DNA of 64,000 bases from Haliea salexigens DSM 19537 (GTDB taxonomy: Bacteria > Pseudomonadota > Gammaproteobacteria > Pseudomonadales > Halieaceae): NCBI RefSeq assembly GCF_000423125.1, contig NZ_AUHJ01000002.1:124001-188000 (forward strand). The letters are read 5' to 3'. The notes beneath the pieces were generated by a model. It was not told the DNA's origin, made no database searches, and saw only the letters and a program-made list of their open reading frames with translations. This document shows positions 46,131 through 56,860 of this stretch, piece by piece. The position numbers were made by a program, and so were the translations under genes. Numbering within the stretch: position 1 is the first letter of the stretch; each line of letters opens with the position of its first letter.

Positions 46131-47240
46131 ATGCAGTTGTCACAGTACCCTGACAATTCGACCCCTATCGTCGGCCCCAGTGCGGCCATGCATGCGATTC
46201 GCCGGCTGGTGGCGCAGGTGGCGGGCAGTGATGCCACGGTCCTCATTCTGGGTGAATCCGGTACTGGCAAGGAAGTGGTTGCCCGCGGCATTCATAGCGC
46301 CTCGCCGCGCGCCCAGGGGCCGTTTGTGCCGGTGAACTGCGGTGCCATTCCGGCGGAGCTGCTGGAGTCCGAGTTGTTCGGGCATGAAAAGGGCGCATTC
46401 ACCGGCGCCATCAGCACCCGTCGTGGCCGTTTTGAACTGGCAGCGGGCGGCACACTGTTTCTGGATGAGATCGGCGACATGCCACTGCCCATGCAGGTGA
46501 AGCTGCTGCGGGTATTGCAGGAGCGCTGTTTTGAACGGGTGGGCAGTGCCAGTTCGCAGCCCACCGACGTGCGGGTGATTGCCGCCACCCACCAGGATCT
46601 TGAGCAGCGCGTTGAGGATGGCCGTTTCCGCGCCGACCTCTACTACCGCCTCAATGTGTTTCCGATTGACGTGCCGGCGTTGCGGGCCCGGCCGGAAGAT
46701 GTGCCGGTGCTGGTGCAGCACTTTCTGGCCCAGTTGGCGCGTGAACAGCGTGACAGCGTGGCGATTGCGGCGGATGCCATGGCTGCCCTGCAGCAGTACG
46801 CGTGGCCGGGCAATGTGCGTGAACTGAACAATCTGGTGGAGCGTTTGGCCATCCTGTTTCCCGGTGCTGAGGTGGGTTTTGCCGACCTGCCGCCGAAGTT
46901 CTGCGAAGGCTTCGACCCCACTCAACCGCCCCCGGCGCCCGCGCATATTGTCGAGGGTGAAGCGCCGGACAACGGCGAGCCTCGTGCGCCGGCCCCTGGT
47001 GTGTCCCGCGAAGTGCCGGTAGCCGCCTCACAGGCTGAAACCCTGAAACTGGGCCCGGACGGCCTGGACCTCAAGCAGCACCTTGCGGACACCGAGCGCA
47101 CCCTGCTGCTGCAGGCGCTGGAGCGTAGTGGCTGGGTGGTTGCGCGCGCGGCGCAGTTGCTCGGCTTGCAGCGCACCACCCTGGTGGAGAAGATGCGCAA
47201 GTTTGAATTGCAGCGCGATTCGGTGCCGTCAGATTCCTGA
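46131..47240 (+). CDS. fleQ: Sigma-54-dependent flagellar master regulator FleQ, without N-terminal domain
   Basis: Activates early flagellar genes with sigma-54. The product has 369 residues, against about 490 for P. aeruginosa FleQ. It starts close to the AAA+ domain: Walker A GESGTGKE (41-48), sigma-54-contact loop GAFTGA (88-93), Walker B LFLDEIGD (109-116), and a C-terminal Fis-type helix-turn-helix ([21 protein letters not shown]). The REC-like N-terminal FleQ domain is absent, with no relic in the 96 bases upstream. The arm motif written LFRS in P. aeruginosa is NSTP here. A TTG at 46095 would add 12 unrelated residues; ATG 46131 is preferred. An autoregulatory FleQ-type box precedes the gene. 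Confidence 0.92.
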   Translation: MQLSQYPDNSTPIVGPSAAMHAIRRLVAQVAGSDATVLILGESGTGKEVVARGIHSASPRAQGPFVPVNCGAIPAELLESELFGHEKGAFTGAISTRRGRFELAAGGTLFLDEIGDMPLPMQVKLLRVLQERCFERVGSASSQPTDVRVIAATHQDLEQRVEDGRFRADLYYRLNVFPIDVPALRARPEDVPVLVQHFLAQLAREQRDSVAIAADAMAALQQYAWPGNVRELNNLVERLAILFPGAEVGFADLPPKFCEGFDPTQPPPAPAHIVEGEAPDNGEPRAPAPGVSREVPVAASQAETLKLGPDGLDLKQHLADTERTLLLQALERSGWVVARAAQLLGLQRTTLVEKMRKFELQRDSVPSDS

Positions 47241-47306
47241 CGCCGACCGCTGGCAGGCCTTCCGGTTTTATTTCTAAGCTGTTGAAAAATCAATGAATTA
47301 CACTTT

Positions 47307-47322
47307 GGGCATGGCTCTTGCT
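47307..47322 (+). promoter_or_regulatory. Sigma-54 promoter for fleS-fleR
   Basis: GGGCAT (47307-47312), GGCTC, TTGCT (47318-47322): the -24 GG and the whole -12 element are right. It sits 44 bases before the fleS start, in the 125-base fleQ/fleS gap, as expected if FleQ drives fleSR. Confidence 0.6.
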
Positions 47323-47365
47323 TTCACTGCCGCAATGGCGTGATAGCGCTCGGTGGAACTCGATC

Positions 47366-48499
47366 ATGCAGCAGGCAGTACCCCTCGAAAAACACGACCT
47401 GGAAGCGGCTTTTCGCAGTCTTGCCGAGGTCTCACATCAACTGGATGCCTCCTACCGCGACCTCGAATCGCGGGTAGCGCGCCTCAACGAGGAGCTCGCG
47501 GCGTCGCGCTCGGCGCGGCTGGATGAGTTGGCCGAGAAGGAGCGTCTGCTGGAGCGGCTGGCATCCCTGATGGCCATGCTGCCGGGCGGTGTCTTACTGA
47601 TTGACGAGCGCCAGCAGGTGCGGGACGCCAACCCGGAAGCGGTGGCGCTGTTTGGCGAGCCGCTGCTGGGGGAGGACTGGCCCGCCGTGCAGGCGCGCAT
47701 ACGCGAGCGCGAGCCGGAGCGGCATCTCTCGCTGCACAGCCGCCATCTGGCGCAGCAGGGCGAAACGCTGGTGCTGGTGACCGACACCACCGAACTGCAC
47801 GACCTGCAAGCGCAGGTGGGCCGCGAACAGCGCCTGAGCGCGTTGGGTGAAATGGCGGCGCGGCTGGCGCACCAGATTCGCACGCCTCTGTCGTCCACCA
47901 CGCTGTATCTGGCGCAACTGCGCCGGCCGGACCTCGCGGTAGCGCAGCGGGAACGTATTTGCGACCGGCTCGCCGAGCGCTTGGTGCATATGGAAGGCTT
48001 GATAGAAAGCATGCTGGGTTTTGTGCGCGGTGCGCCCCCACGCACGGAGCTGATCTGCCTGCAGGACGTACTCGGTGACTTTCAGGCGCATGTGCAGGCG
48101 CGGCTGCAGGCCGCCGGCGCCACGCTGTCGGTGACGCCGGTGGATCGCACTCTGGCCCTGCGCGGTGATCGCGACGCACTGGCCGGCGCGCTCGCCAATC
48201 TGGTGGTGAATGCTATTGAGGCCGGCGGTGCGGCGGTCCATGTGGATGTATGGGCGGGCGCCCTGAATCGCGAGCGCATGCTGTTGCGGGTACGGGACAA
48301 TGGCCCCGGCGTGGCACAGGAGCTGCGCGAACGTATTTTCGACCCCTTCTTCACCACCCGTTCCACCGGCACCGGCCTGGGCCTGGCGGTGGTGGCGCGC
48401 ACGGTGAACGAGTTGGGGGGCGAGATCCGCCTGGGCGACAGTCCGCAGGGTGGCGCCGAATTCATTCTGGAATTTCCGGTCGCAGAAGGAGAGGGTTGA
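47366..48499 (+). CDS. fleS: Flagellar two-component sensor kinase FleS (FlrB)
   Basis: A cytoplasmic histidine kinase that phosphorylates FleR to switch on middle flagellar genes. The 377 residues have a coiled N-terminus, a PAS-like region (about 58-150, with GGVLLIDERQQVRDANPEAVALFG), an H box LAHQIRTPLSS (His at about residue 170), and an ATPase domain with N box LVVNAIEAGG and G boxes RDNGPGV and TGTGLGLAVV. No membrane helix. ATG 47366 is used; no strong ribosome site is visible and an in-frame TTG at 47318 lies inside the promoter. Confidence 0.92.
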   Translation: MQQAVPLEKHDLEAAFRSLAEVSHQLDASYRDLESRVARLNEELAASRSARLDELAEKERLLERLASLMAMLPGGVLLIDERQQVRDANPEAVALFGEPLLGEDWPAVQARIREREPERHLSLHSRHLAQQGETLVLVTDTTELHDLQAQVGREQRLSALGEMAARLAHQIRTPLSSTTLYLAQLRRPDLAVAQRERICDRLAERLVHMEGLIESMLGFVRGAPPRTELICLQDVLGDFQAHVQARLQAAGATLSVTPVDRTLALRGDRDALAGALANLVVNAIEAGGAAVHVDVWAGALNRERMLLRVRDNGPGVAQELRERIFDPFFTTRSTGTGLGLAVVARTVNELGGEIRLGDSPQGGAEFILEFPVAEGEG

Positions 48500-48501
48500 C
48501 T

Positions 48502-49872
<1,371 letters not shown>

Positions 49873-49885
49873 GAGAGGACAGGCT

Positions 49886-50197
49886 ATGAGCGAAATGGCA
49901 ATCAACCAGGTGCTGGCACAGATGCGCAGCATGGCCGCGGAGGCGGGCAGCGAATCTGCCGCGGCTGCCGGCGGTGCCGATTTTTCCAGCTTCATGAAAC
50001 AGTCCATCGACGACGTCAACCAGGCGATGCAGAGTTCCCGCGAGATGGCCACGGCCTTCGAGGCGGGTGACCCGGGTGTGTCGCTGGCGGAGTTGATGGT
50101 GACGGCGCAGAAAGCCAGCCTGGAATTCCAGGCGCTGAGCGAGGTGCGCAACAAATTGCTCACCGCCTACCGCGAAGTCATGAGTATGCAGGTCTGA
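49886..50197 (+). CDS. fliE: Flagellar hook-basal body protein FliE
   Basis: Joins the MS ring to the rod; exported first. The 103 residues start MSEMAINQVLAQMRSMAAEAG and end QKASLEFQALSEVRNKLLTAYREVMSMQV, the conserved FliE end. ATG 49886 follows GAGAGGACAGG. It lies 13 bases after fleR; no sigma-54 element was seen in the fleR end, so its promoter is unclear. Confidence 0.96.
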   Translation: MSEMAINQVLAQMRSMAAEAGSESAAAAGGADFSSFMKQSIDDVNQAMQSSREMATAFEAGDPGVSLAELMVTAQKASLEFQALSEVRNKLLTAYREVMSMQV

Positions 50198-50239
50198 GCC
50201 CTGCTGGTTTATCATGTGCCCTGAGGAGTGAGTTGATCC

Positions 50240-51901
50240 ATGGCAGAGAATAGCGGCGGACTAGTCGCGCGTTTCAACGGTTACAGTCGGCAGCCCATTT
50301 CCCGCCAGCTGGCGTTGCTGGTGGGGCTGGCGGCCAGCATTGCGTTGGGCATTGGCCTGGTGCAATGGGTGTTGACGCCCGAATACAAGCCCCTGTTCGG
50401 CAGCATGGCCGCCGAGGACACCACAGCGGCCATGTCCACGCTGGATGCCAACGGCATCGACTACCGGCTCGACAATCGCACCGGCATGGTCACCGTGGCC
50501 TCCGACCAGGTGCACCGTGCGCGGCTCTTGCTGGCAACCGAGGGCTTCCCGCGCTCCGGCGACATCGGCTTCGACAAGATTTATCAGGAGCAGGAGATTG
50601 GCGTCAGCAGCTTTATGGAGCAGGCGCGTTATCACCGTTCCCTGGAACAGGAGCTGTCTCGCACCATCAGCGCTCTGGATGGTGTGCGCGGTGCCCGTGT
50701 GCACCTGGCCATGGCCAAACAGAGCGCTTTCCTGCGCCAGCGAGAGCAGCCGGCCGCCTCGGTCGTGTTGCACCTGTACGGTGGCCAGGTGCTGTCTGAC
50801 CGGCAGTTGGCGGGCATCGTGCACCTGGTGTCCGCCAGTGTGCCCAACCTGCAACCGGAGTCCGTCTCCGTGGTTGACCAGCAGGGCCGGCTGTTGTCGA
50901 CGCAGGGCAACCCCGATGATTTCGGCTACAGCAAGGAACAGTTCCAGATGGCACAGCAGCTGGAGCAGCGCTACAGCCAGCGGATCGTCGATATTCTGGA
51001 GCCCATTCTGGGGCCCGGGCGTGTGCACGCGCAGGTGTCGGCGGACATAGACTTCACCCGCATCGAGCGCACCAGCGAGGTGTACGCGCCGGATACGGTA
51101 TTGCGCAGCGAGCAAACCTCGGAGGAGATGACCACCCGGATGCTGGAGGGCGGTGTGCCGGGTACGCTGGCCAACCAGCCACCGGAAGACCCGGACGTGC
51201 TGGCCCAACCGCCAGAGGCCGGGCTGGTGGAGAACACGGCGCCAACGCGGTCTACTCGCCGCGAAACGCGCAACTATGAAATGGACAAGACCATCAGCCA
51301 CATTCGCGAAACGCCGGGTACGCTGCAAAAGCTGTCCATAGCGCTGGTCCTGGACCACGTGGAAACCACCGCCGAGGACGGCTCGGTGGAACGGGCGCCG
51401 CTGGCACCGGAGCGGGTGGACGAGATTACCCGCCTGGCGCGGGAGGCCGTTGGCTTCAGCGAAGAACGCGGTGATACCGTGAGTGTGATCAATGCGTCCT
51501 TCGTGGAGCCGCCCGCCCTGGAAGCGCCACCGGAGCCTTCGCTGCTCGAGGAAGACTGGCTGTGGCGTGTGCTGAAAGGCCTGGGCGTGGCGGCTGGGTT
51601 GGCGGCGCTGCTGTTCTTCGTGCTGCGCCCCCTGATGCAGTTTTCAGTGGCGCCGGTGCCGGCGGCAATCGGTCCCTCGGGGCAGCGGGCCCTGGGCAAC
51701 GACGGCTACGGTGATGCGGGATATGCCCAGGGTGGTGGTGAACTGATGAGCGACGACCAGGTGACACTGGCCGGCGACCGACGCGGCCTGCCTGGCAACA
51801 CCGGGTACCAGCAGCAATTACAAATGGCGCGCAATGTGGCCGAGGGCGAGCCGGCGCGGGCGGCACATGTGATGAAACAGTGGGTGGCGGGCGATGGCTG
51901 A
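50240..51901 (+). CDS. fliF: Flagellar MS-ring protein FliF
   Basis: Inner-membrane ring that starts flagellar assembly. The 553 residues have helices at about 27-49 and 445-465 (VLKGLGVAAGLAALLFFVLRPL), with the ring-building periplasmic domain between them. The last residues carry the FliG-binding tail (QMARNVAEGEPARAAHVMKQWVAGDG). Overlaps fliG by 8 bases. Confidence 0.96.
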   Translation: MAENSGGLVARFNGYSRQPISRQLALLVGLAASIALGIGLVQWVLTPEYKPLFGSMAAEDTTAAMSTLDANGIDYRLDNRTGMVTVASDQVHRARLLLATEGFPRSGDIGFDKIYQEQEIGVSSFMEQARYHRSLEQELSRTISALDGVRGARVHLAMAKQSAFLRQREQPAASVVLHLYGGQVLSDRQLAGIVHLVSASVPNLQPESVSVVDQQGRLLSTQGNPDDFGYSKEQFQMAQQLEQRYSQRIVDILEPILGPGRVHAQVSADIDFTRIERTSEVYAPDTVLRSEQTSEEMTTRMLEGGVPGTLANQPPEDPDVLAQPPEAGLVENTAPTRSTRRETRNYEMDKTISHIRETPGTLQKLSIALVLDHVETTAEDGSVERAPLAPERVDEITRLAREAVGFSEERGDTVSVINASFVEPPALEAPPEPSLLEEDWLWRVLKGLGVAAGLAALLFFVLRPLMQFSVAPVPAAIGPSGQRALGNDGYGDAGYAQGGGELMSDDQVTLAGDRRGLPGNTGYQQQLQMARNVAEGEPARAAHVMKQWVAGDG

Positions 51902-52907
51902 TGCCGCAGGAGCAGGTTTGAGCGGCGCGCAGCGCGCGGCGGTATTCCTGTTGGGGGTGGGCGAGGAGTCGGCCACCGCCATCATGCGCCACATGGAGCC
52001 GCGTGAAGTGCAGCGCATTGGCGAGGCCATGGCCTCCCTGTCGTCTATCTCCAATGAGCAGGTGGAGGCGGTGCTGGCGGCGTTCCACGAAGACGCCAGT
52101 GCGCTGAACCCGCTGGGGCTGGGTGCCTCGGAATTTACCCGGCGTGTGCTGACCAACGCCCTCGGGGAAAGCAAGGCGCGCTCCATGCTGGCGAAAGTGA
52201 TGCCGGGCAAGCAGCAGACCTCCGGCATTGAAGCGCTGAAGTGGATGGACCCGGGTGCGGTGGCAGAGCTGCTGGAGGACGAGCACCCGCAAATCATTGC
52301 CATTGTGCTGGCCTCGCTGGACGAGGATCAGTCGGCTCAGGTGCTGGTCAATATCCCCGAGCCCGTGCGCAGCGAGGCGCTGCTGCGCGTGGCGCGCTTG
52401 CAGGTGATTGATCCGGCGGCGATGGAAGAGCTGGATAAAGTGCTGGAAAAGCAGCTGGGCAAGGTACGCAAGACGCCGCCGCGCTCAGTCAACGGCATGA
52501 CCAGTGCGGCGGCCATTCTCAACAACATCAAGGCGGATATCGAGTCCGAGTTGCTCGGCTCGCTCAAGGAGGCCGATGCCGACCTCGGTGAGAAAGTGAG
52601 TGAACTGATGTTCGTGTTTGACAACCTCACGGAGCTGGATGACCGCGGCATGCAGCGCCTGATTCGGGAAATCGCGGTCGACAGCCTGGTGATTGCCCTG
52701 AAAGGCGTTGATGACCAGCTGCAGGACAAGTTTTTCAACAACATGTCGTCGCGCGCTGCGGATATGCTGCGTGAGGACCTCGAGGCCAAGGGCCCGGTCA
52801 AGCTGGCGGAAGTAGAGGCCGCGCAGAAGGAAATTCTCGCCGTGGCGAGCCGCCTGTCAGATGAGGGCGAGATCACCCTGGGCAAAGGGGGCGACGATTT
52901 TGTCTGA
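51894..52907 (+). CDS. fliG: Flagellar motor switch protein FliG
   Basis: Rotor protein that contacts the stator. The 337 residues show the N-terminal FliF-binding part (LSGAQRAAVFLLGVGEESATAIMRHMEPREVQ), the middle EHPQIIAIVLASL motif and the C-terminal torque helix VIALKGVDDQLQDKFFNNMSSRAADMLREDLE with its charged residues. No motA/motB is in the window. Confidence 0.97.
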   Translation: MADAAGAGLSGAQRAAVFLLGVGEESATAIMRHMEPREVQRIGEAMASLSSISNEQVEAVLAAFHEDASALNPLGLGASEFTRRVLTNALGESKARSMLAKVMPGKQQTSGIEALKWMDPGAVAELLEDEHPQIIAIVLASLDEDQSAQVLVNIPEPVRSEALLRVARLQVIDPAAMEELDKVLEKQLGKVRKTPPRSVNGMTSAAAILNNIKADIESELLGSLKEADADLGEKVSELMFVFDNLTELDDRGMQRLIREIAVDSLVIALKGVDDQLQDKFFNNMSSRAADMLREDLEAKGPVKLAEVEAAQKEILAVASRLSDEGEITLGKGGDDFV

Positions 52908-53499
52908 CGCTGGTCGCCCGCGCAGCTGGCAACCGCCACCGCTGCGGGACGCGGCGCCTGCAGCGGCGGCGCCGCCGGACACCGCGGCGATCGCCGAGCG
53001 CGCGCGTGCCGAGGGCTATGCCGCGGGTCATGCCGAGGGACTGGCCGCGGGGCGAGCCAAAGCCGAAGCCACGGCAAATGAACTGGCAGCCCTGCTGCAG
53101 AGCATGGCAACGCCATTTCGCCAGCAGGAATCCGGTTTGCTGCGCGAACTCTCCGAGCTGGTGGTACGGGTGGCGACCGCGGTGGTCGGGCGCGAACTGG
53201 AAACCTCGTCGGGCACCGTCGATGCGGTGCTGGCCGAGGCGTTGGAACTGCTTGAAGCGGTGGAGGGGCCGGTTGACGTGCATCTGCATCCCGCTGATGC
53301 TGCGCTGGTGCGTGAGTGGCTGGCGGACAACCTGCCCAAGCTGGCGGTCACCTTGCATACGGATGCGGCCCTGCTGCGCGGCGGTTGCCGCGTGGCCACC
53401 GCGGAAAGTTACGTCGACGCCTCCACTGAGCGCCGTCTCGACGATGTGGTGCGCGCGCTGCGCGAGAGTCGCGGCGCAGTCGGCGGAGCGGAGTCTTGA
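52900..53499 (+). CDS. fliH: Flagellar export ATPase regulator FliH
   Basis: Binds and holds the FliI ATPase at the export gate. The 199 residues have an N-terminal Pro/Ala-rich part, the GxxxG-type repeat region (AEGYAAGHAEGLAAGRAKAEA, about 38-60) and a C-terminal domain ending with RRLDDVVRALRESRG. TTG 52900 is taken as start (product opens MSDAGRPRSW) because AAGGGGG lies 8 bases upstream; it overlaps fliG by 8 bases. An ATG at 52861 would overlap more and lacks a ribosome site. Confidence 0.88.
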   Translation: MSDAGRPRSWQPPPLRDAAPAAAAPPDTAAIAERARAEGYAAGHAEGLAAGRAKAEATANELAALLQSMATPFRQQESGLLRELSELVVRVATAVVGRELETSSGTVDAVLAEALELLEAVEGPVDVHLHPADAALVREWLADNLPKLAVTLHTDAALLRGGCRVATAESYVDASTERRLDDVVRALRESRGAVGGAES

Positions 53500-54866
53500 G
53501 CGCGACAGAACAGCTGGGTGTTGAACGGGCGGCTCGCCTGCGGCAGCAGATCAGCAGCCTCGGAGCACGGGTGCAGGCCAACACGCCGATCCGCGAAGGT
53601 CGGTTGGTGCGCATGGTCGGTACGCGGCTGGAGGTGGCCGGGTGTACCGGCGCAGTGGGCAGCCGCTGCAGTATCCAGGCGGAGGAAGAGCGCAGCGTGG
53701 AGGCCGAGGTTGTGGGGTTCTCCGAAGGGCGCCTGATTCTCATGCCGGAGGGCAATCTGCACGGCGTGATGCTCGGTGCACGGGTGCGCCCGCTGGGCTT
53801 CAGCCACCGTGTCGGGGTAGACGAGCATCTGCTGGGCCGGGTGATCAATGGTGCCGGGCATCTGCTGGATGGCGGCCCCACCGTGATGTTTCGCGACTAC
53901 GCGCCCCTGCGCGGCCCCTCCATCAACCCCCTGGCGCGCGGTTCGGTGCGCGAACCCCTGGACGTGGGTGTACAGGCGATCAATGCCCTGGCGACCATCG
54001 GCCGTGGGCAGCGCCTCGGCCTGTTCGCGGGGAGCGGCGTCGGCAAGAGCACCCTGCTGGGCATGATGACACGACACACCGCGGCCGATGTGATTGTGGT
54101 GGGGCTGGTCGGTGAGCGTGGACGTGAGGTCCGCGAGTTCGTGGATGAAATTCTGGGGCCGGAAGGGCTGAGCCGTGCCGTAGTGGTGGCGACCCCCGCC
54201 GACGATCCACCGCTGATGCGGGTGCACGGCGCCTGGCGGGCCACGGCCATTGCCGAACATTTCCGCCGCCAGGGCAAGAACGTCCTGTTATTGCTGGACT
54301 CCCTGACCCGCTTTGCCCAGGCCCAGCGTGAGATCGGCCTCGCCGCCGGTGAGCCGCCGGTGGCCAAGGGTTATCCGCCATCGGTGTTCTCGCTGCTGCC
54401 GGCGCTGGTTGAGCGCGCGGGCAACACGCAGGAGGGTTCGATCACCGCCATCTATACCGTGCTGGTGGAGGGTGATGACCTGGCCGATCCGATCGCCGAT
54501 TCCGCGCGCGCCATTCTCGATGGCCACATCGTGCTCTCGCGCCAGCTGGCGGACTCGGGACTGTTTCCGGCGTTTGATATCGAAGCGTCCATCAGCCGCT
54601 CCATGGTCAACGTGGTGGACCCCGCCCAGCTGCAGCTGGCACGCCAGCTCAAGGAGTTGTATGCTGTGTGGCGGGAGAATCGCGACCTGATAACCATCGG
54701 TGCCTACGAGCGGGGCACCGACCCGGCCATCGACAGGGCGCTGAGCGCGATTGGCCCACTGCGAGCGCTGATAAGCCAACCCTGGAACGAGAAACGGGAT
54801 ATGCAACACAGCCTCAACGCCATGCTTGAAACCGCCCGTGCCGCCGGCCTCGGAGGCCAGTCATGA
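53496..54866 (+). CDS. fliI: Flagellum-specific ATPase FliI
   Basis: Powers unfolding and entry of flagellar proteins into the export gate; F1-beta-like. The 456 residues have Walker A GLFAGSGVGKSTLLG (about residue 180) and Walker B VLLLLDSLTRFAQAQREIGLAAGEPP. TTG start 53496 overlaps the fliH stop. A 4-base overlap joins it to fliJ. Confidence 0.96.
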   Translation: MSATEQLGVERAARLRQQISSLGARVQANTPIREGRLVRMVGTRLEVAGCTGAVGSRCSIQAEEERSVEAEVVGFSEGRLILMPEGNLHGVMLGARVRPLGFSHRVGVDEHLLGRVINGAGHLLDGGPTVMFRDYAPLRGPSINPLARGSVREPLDVGVQAINALATIGRGQRLGLFAGSGVGKSTLLGMMTRHTAADVIVVGLVGERGREVREFVDEILGPEGLSRAVVVATPADDPPLMRVHGAWRATAIAEHFRRQGKNVLLLLDSLTRFAQAQREIGLAAGEPPVAKGYPPSVFSLLPALVERAGNTQEGSITAIYTVLVEGDDLADPIADSARAILDGHIVLSRQLADSGLFPAFDIEASISRSMVNVVDPAQLQLARQLKELYAVWRENRDLITIGAYERGTDPAIDRALSAIGPLRALISQPWNEKRDMQHSLNAMLETARAAGLGGQS

Positions 54867-55327
54867 GCGCGGTAGACAAGCTCGACAAGGTCGTTACCGT
54901 GGCCCGCGCTGATCAGGCCGGCGCGGCGCGCAACCTGCAGGAACAGCAGGCCCACCACAGCCGCAATAACGACCAGCTCAACCAGTTGCAGCGCTTTGCC
55001 GACGAATACGAGCAGCAACTGCGCGACATGTCGGCCTCCGGAATGGCGGCCGCGCAGCTGCAGGACTACCGCCAGTTTCTTTCCAATCTGAACGATGCTA
55101 TTCGCCTGCAACTGAGCACGGTCGCCGAGAGCACCGAGAAGCTCCAGCAACAGCGCGACGACTGGATGCAGAAGTCCTTGCAGACCTCCACCCTGGAAGA
55201 CTTCGTCGCGCGTCGACGCATCGTCGCCAAAGACCACGCCGAACGCCTGGAACAGCGCGCTGTTGACGAGCGCTTCAACGCCGGTTTTGTGCCACCCGGG
55301 CAAGAACCGCCGGGTACTGGCACGTAA
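54863..55327 (+). CDS. fliJ: Flagellar export protein FliJ
   Basis: A coiled-coil stalk of the export apparatus, 154 residues. High Gln, Glu, Arg and Leu over the whole length (NNDQLNQLQRFADEYEQQLRDM) fit FliJ. Position after fliI supports it. A 34-base gap to fliK shows nothing else. Confidence 0.9.
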   Translation: MSAVDKLDKVVTVARADQAGAARNLQEQQAHHSRNNDQLNQLQRFADEYEQQLRDMSASGMAAAQLQDYRQFLSNLNDAIRLQLSTVAESTEKLQQQRDDWMQKSLQTSTLEDFVARRRIVAKDHAERLEQRAVDERFNAGFVPPGQEPPGTGT

Positions 55328-55361
55328 ATTGCTTTTTCTCCCCTGACACGGGAGACCCACC

Positions 55362-56729
55362 ATGATTACGGTACTGCAAACTCTGCCTGTCGCCAGCTCG
55401 GACGCCAACGTTGCGCCCGGGAATACGGCGCAGGACGGGGCTGAAAATGGATTTTCGCAGTTGTTTGCCGCCGCGAGAGCAGGCGCTTCCGACCGGCCGG
55501 CCGGCGGCGGCAATACCTCGCGCGATGGCAAGGGCGGCAATGCGGCGTCGTCCGGCGGCAGTGGTTTGCCGCCGGCGTCGGGCAATACCCCGGGCGTTGC
55601 AGGGGGCGAGGCTGGTTCGGGCGTCTGGCAACCCTTCACGCTTGCTCTCGAGGGGCTTGCTGAACCCGCCCCGGATGCTGCGGCCGCTGCTGCGGATGCG
55701 GCGCTACCCAGCCCCCTGACCGTCTCGACGGAAGCAGCGGCAGCTGAAAGCGTTGTGGGCGCCTCCCCGGTGACACCGCTAACGCTCGCCGAGACAACAG
55801 CCGGCGCGGTTGCCAATTCCCTGGCCCTGCCTGATACCGGGGTACTTACCACCGGCGTAGCGGCCACCGGCAGTGCGAGGCTGACAGGGGAAACGGCTGC
55901 CGGTGCTCTGCCAGTGACCTCCGGTGAGTTCGCTGAAGGGCCCGCCAAGGCCGGACAAGCCACCTTGCAAGCAGGTGCTCCATCAGCTGGGCAAGCTGCT
56001 GCGCAAGCGGCCACCGCACGTGCGGAGGCACTGACGGCCGCAGAACCAACCGCGGCCAGCACGGAGGAAGCCGGCATGCTGGCGGCCGCCGAGCGCCTGC
56101 GTGGCGAGGAAGCCACTGCCCTGCAGGCGGCGCGCCAGCGCGCACCGGAGGGTGGCCTTGAACCGCTGCGTGCGGCATTGGCTGCGGGAGGTGGCGAGTC
56201 CGCGCCCCCCACGACAGCGCTGAGCGCTACCCAGGGCGCCAACGCCACGGCGGACACGTCCGCCCCCACGGCGCCACGCACACCCGCGCACCTGGCCATG
56301 ACCCATGCGCCACAGGACGCCGAATTCGCCGGCGAACTGGCCAACCGCCTGCAGGTCTTTGCCCGCAACGGGGGCCACGAGGCGACGCTACAGCTGCATC
56401 CGGCGGATCTGGGCCGTTTGCAGGTCTCCATCACCACCGAGGGTGACCAGGCCCGCGTGGTGTTTGTGGCGGATTCCGCAGCCGCTCGGGATGCCATCGA
56501 ACAGTCCATGCCGCGGCTGCGTGAAATGCTCGCCCAGAGCGGCCTGCAACTCTCCCACAGCGACGTTTCCGGCCAGTTCCAGGGCGGTGCCGACAGCCAG
56601 CGTGATGCCCCCGGCCTGCCGCGCACGGCAGGTACGGACGGCCTGGCTGACGGAGCCGTGCCCGGCACGGCCGAACCCGGCGCTGCGCTCGCGTCCACCG
56701 GCGTTCGTCTGGTCGACTACTACATTTAA
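55362..56729 (+). CDS. fliK: Flagellar hook-length control protein FliK
   Basis: Molecular ruler that switches export from hook to filament. The 455 residues have a very Ala/Gly/Thr-rich, low-complexity N-terminal half (about 1-320) and a C-terminal FliK domain (about 320-420, FARNGGHEATLQLHPADLGRLQVSITTEGDQARVVFVADSAAARDAIEQSMPRLREML). GGGAGACCCACC precedes the ATG. The N-terminal region is poorly conserved in all bacteria. Confidence 0.93.
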   Translation: MITVLQTLPVASSDANVAPGNTAQDGAENGFSQLFAAARAGASDRPAGGGNTSRDGKGGNAASSGGSGLPPASGNTPGVAGGEAGSGVWQPFTLALEGLAEPAPDAAAAAADAALPSPLTVSTEAAAAESVVGASPVTPLTLAETTAGAVANSLALPDTGVLTTGVAATGSARLTGETAAGALPVTSGEFAEGPAKAGQATLQAGAPSAGQAAAQAATARAEALTAAEPTAASTEEAGMLAAAERLRGEEATALQAARQRAPEGGLEPLRAALAAGGGESAPPTTALSATQGANATADTSAPTAPRTPAHLAMTHAPQDAEFAGELANRLQVFARNGGHEATLQLHPADLGRLQVSITTEGDQARVVFVADSAAARDAIEQSMPRLREMLAQSGLQLSHSDVSGQFQGGADSQRDAPGLPRTAGTDGLADGAVPGTAEPGAALASTGVRLVDYYI

Positions 56730-56761
56730 CTTCCCCCGATTTTCAGTCTAGTATGCCTGCA

Positions 56762-56777
56762 GGCTGCCCCGGCAGCC
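56762..56777 (+). terminator. Hairpin after fliK
   Basis: GGCTGC (56762-56767), CCCG, GCAGCC (56772-56777) form a 6-base-pair stem about 30 bases after the fliK stop. No T run; tentative. Except for the promoter ahead of fliL, the rest of the 212-base gap holds nothing else I can assign. Confidence 0.35.
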
Positions 56778-56860
56778 ACGCGGGCGCGGGGTGTCAAAAT
56801 ACTGGCACTCGCCGCACACTCTGCGCCTTAACATTCTGTATCTAATAGATTTTTTTATTC

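Noticed and set aside
47282-47293. TTGAAAAATCAA dyad in the fleQ/fleS gap as a FleQ box
   Set aside because: The half-sites are in the opposite order to the FleQ consensus (TCAA-N4-TTGA), so it was not called.
48250-48501. Long N-terminal extension of fleR
   Set aside because: The extension is an alternative frame inside fleS; GTG 48502 has a good ribosome site and gives the normal receiver-domain start.
56803-56818. TGGCAC in the fliK/fliL gap as a sigma-54 promoter
   Set aside because: The -24 element is perfect but no GC-containing -12 element occurs at the right spacing; the element at 56861 is better.
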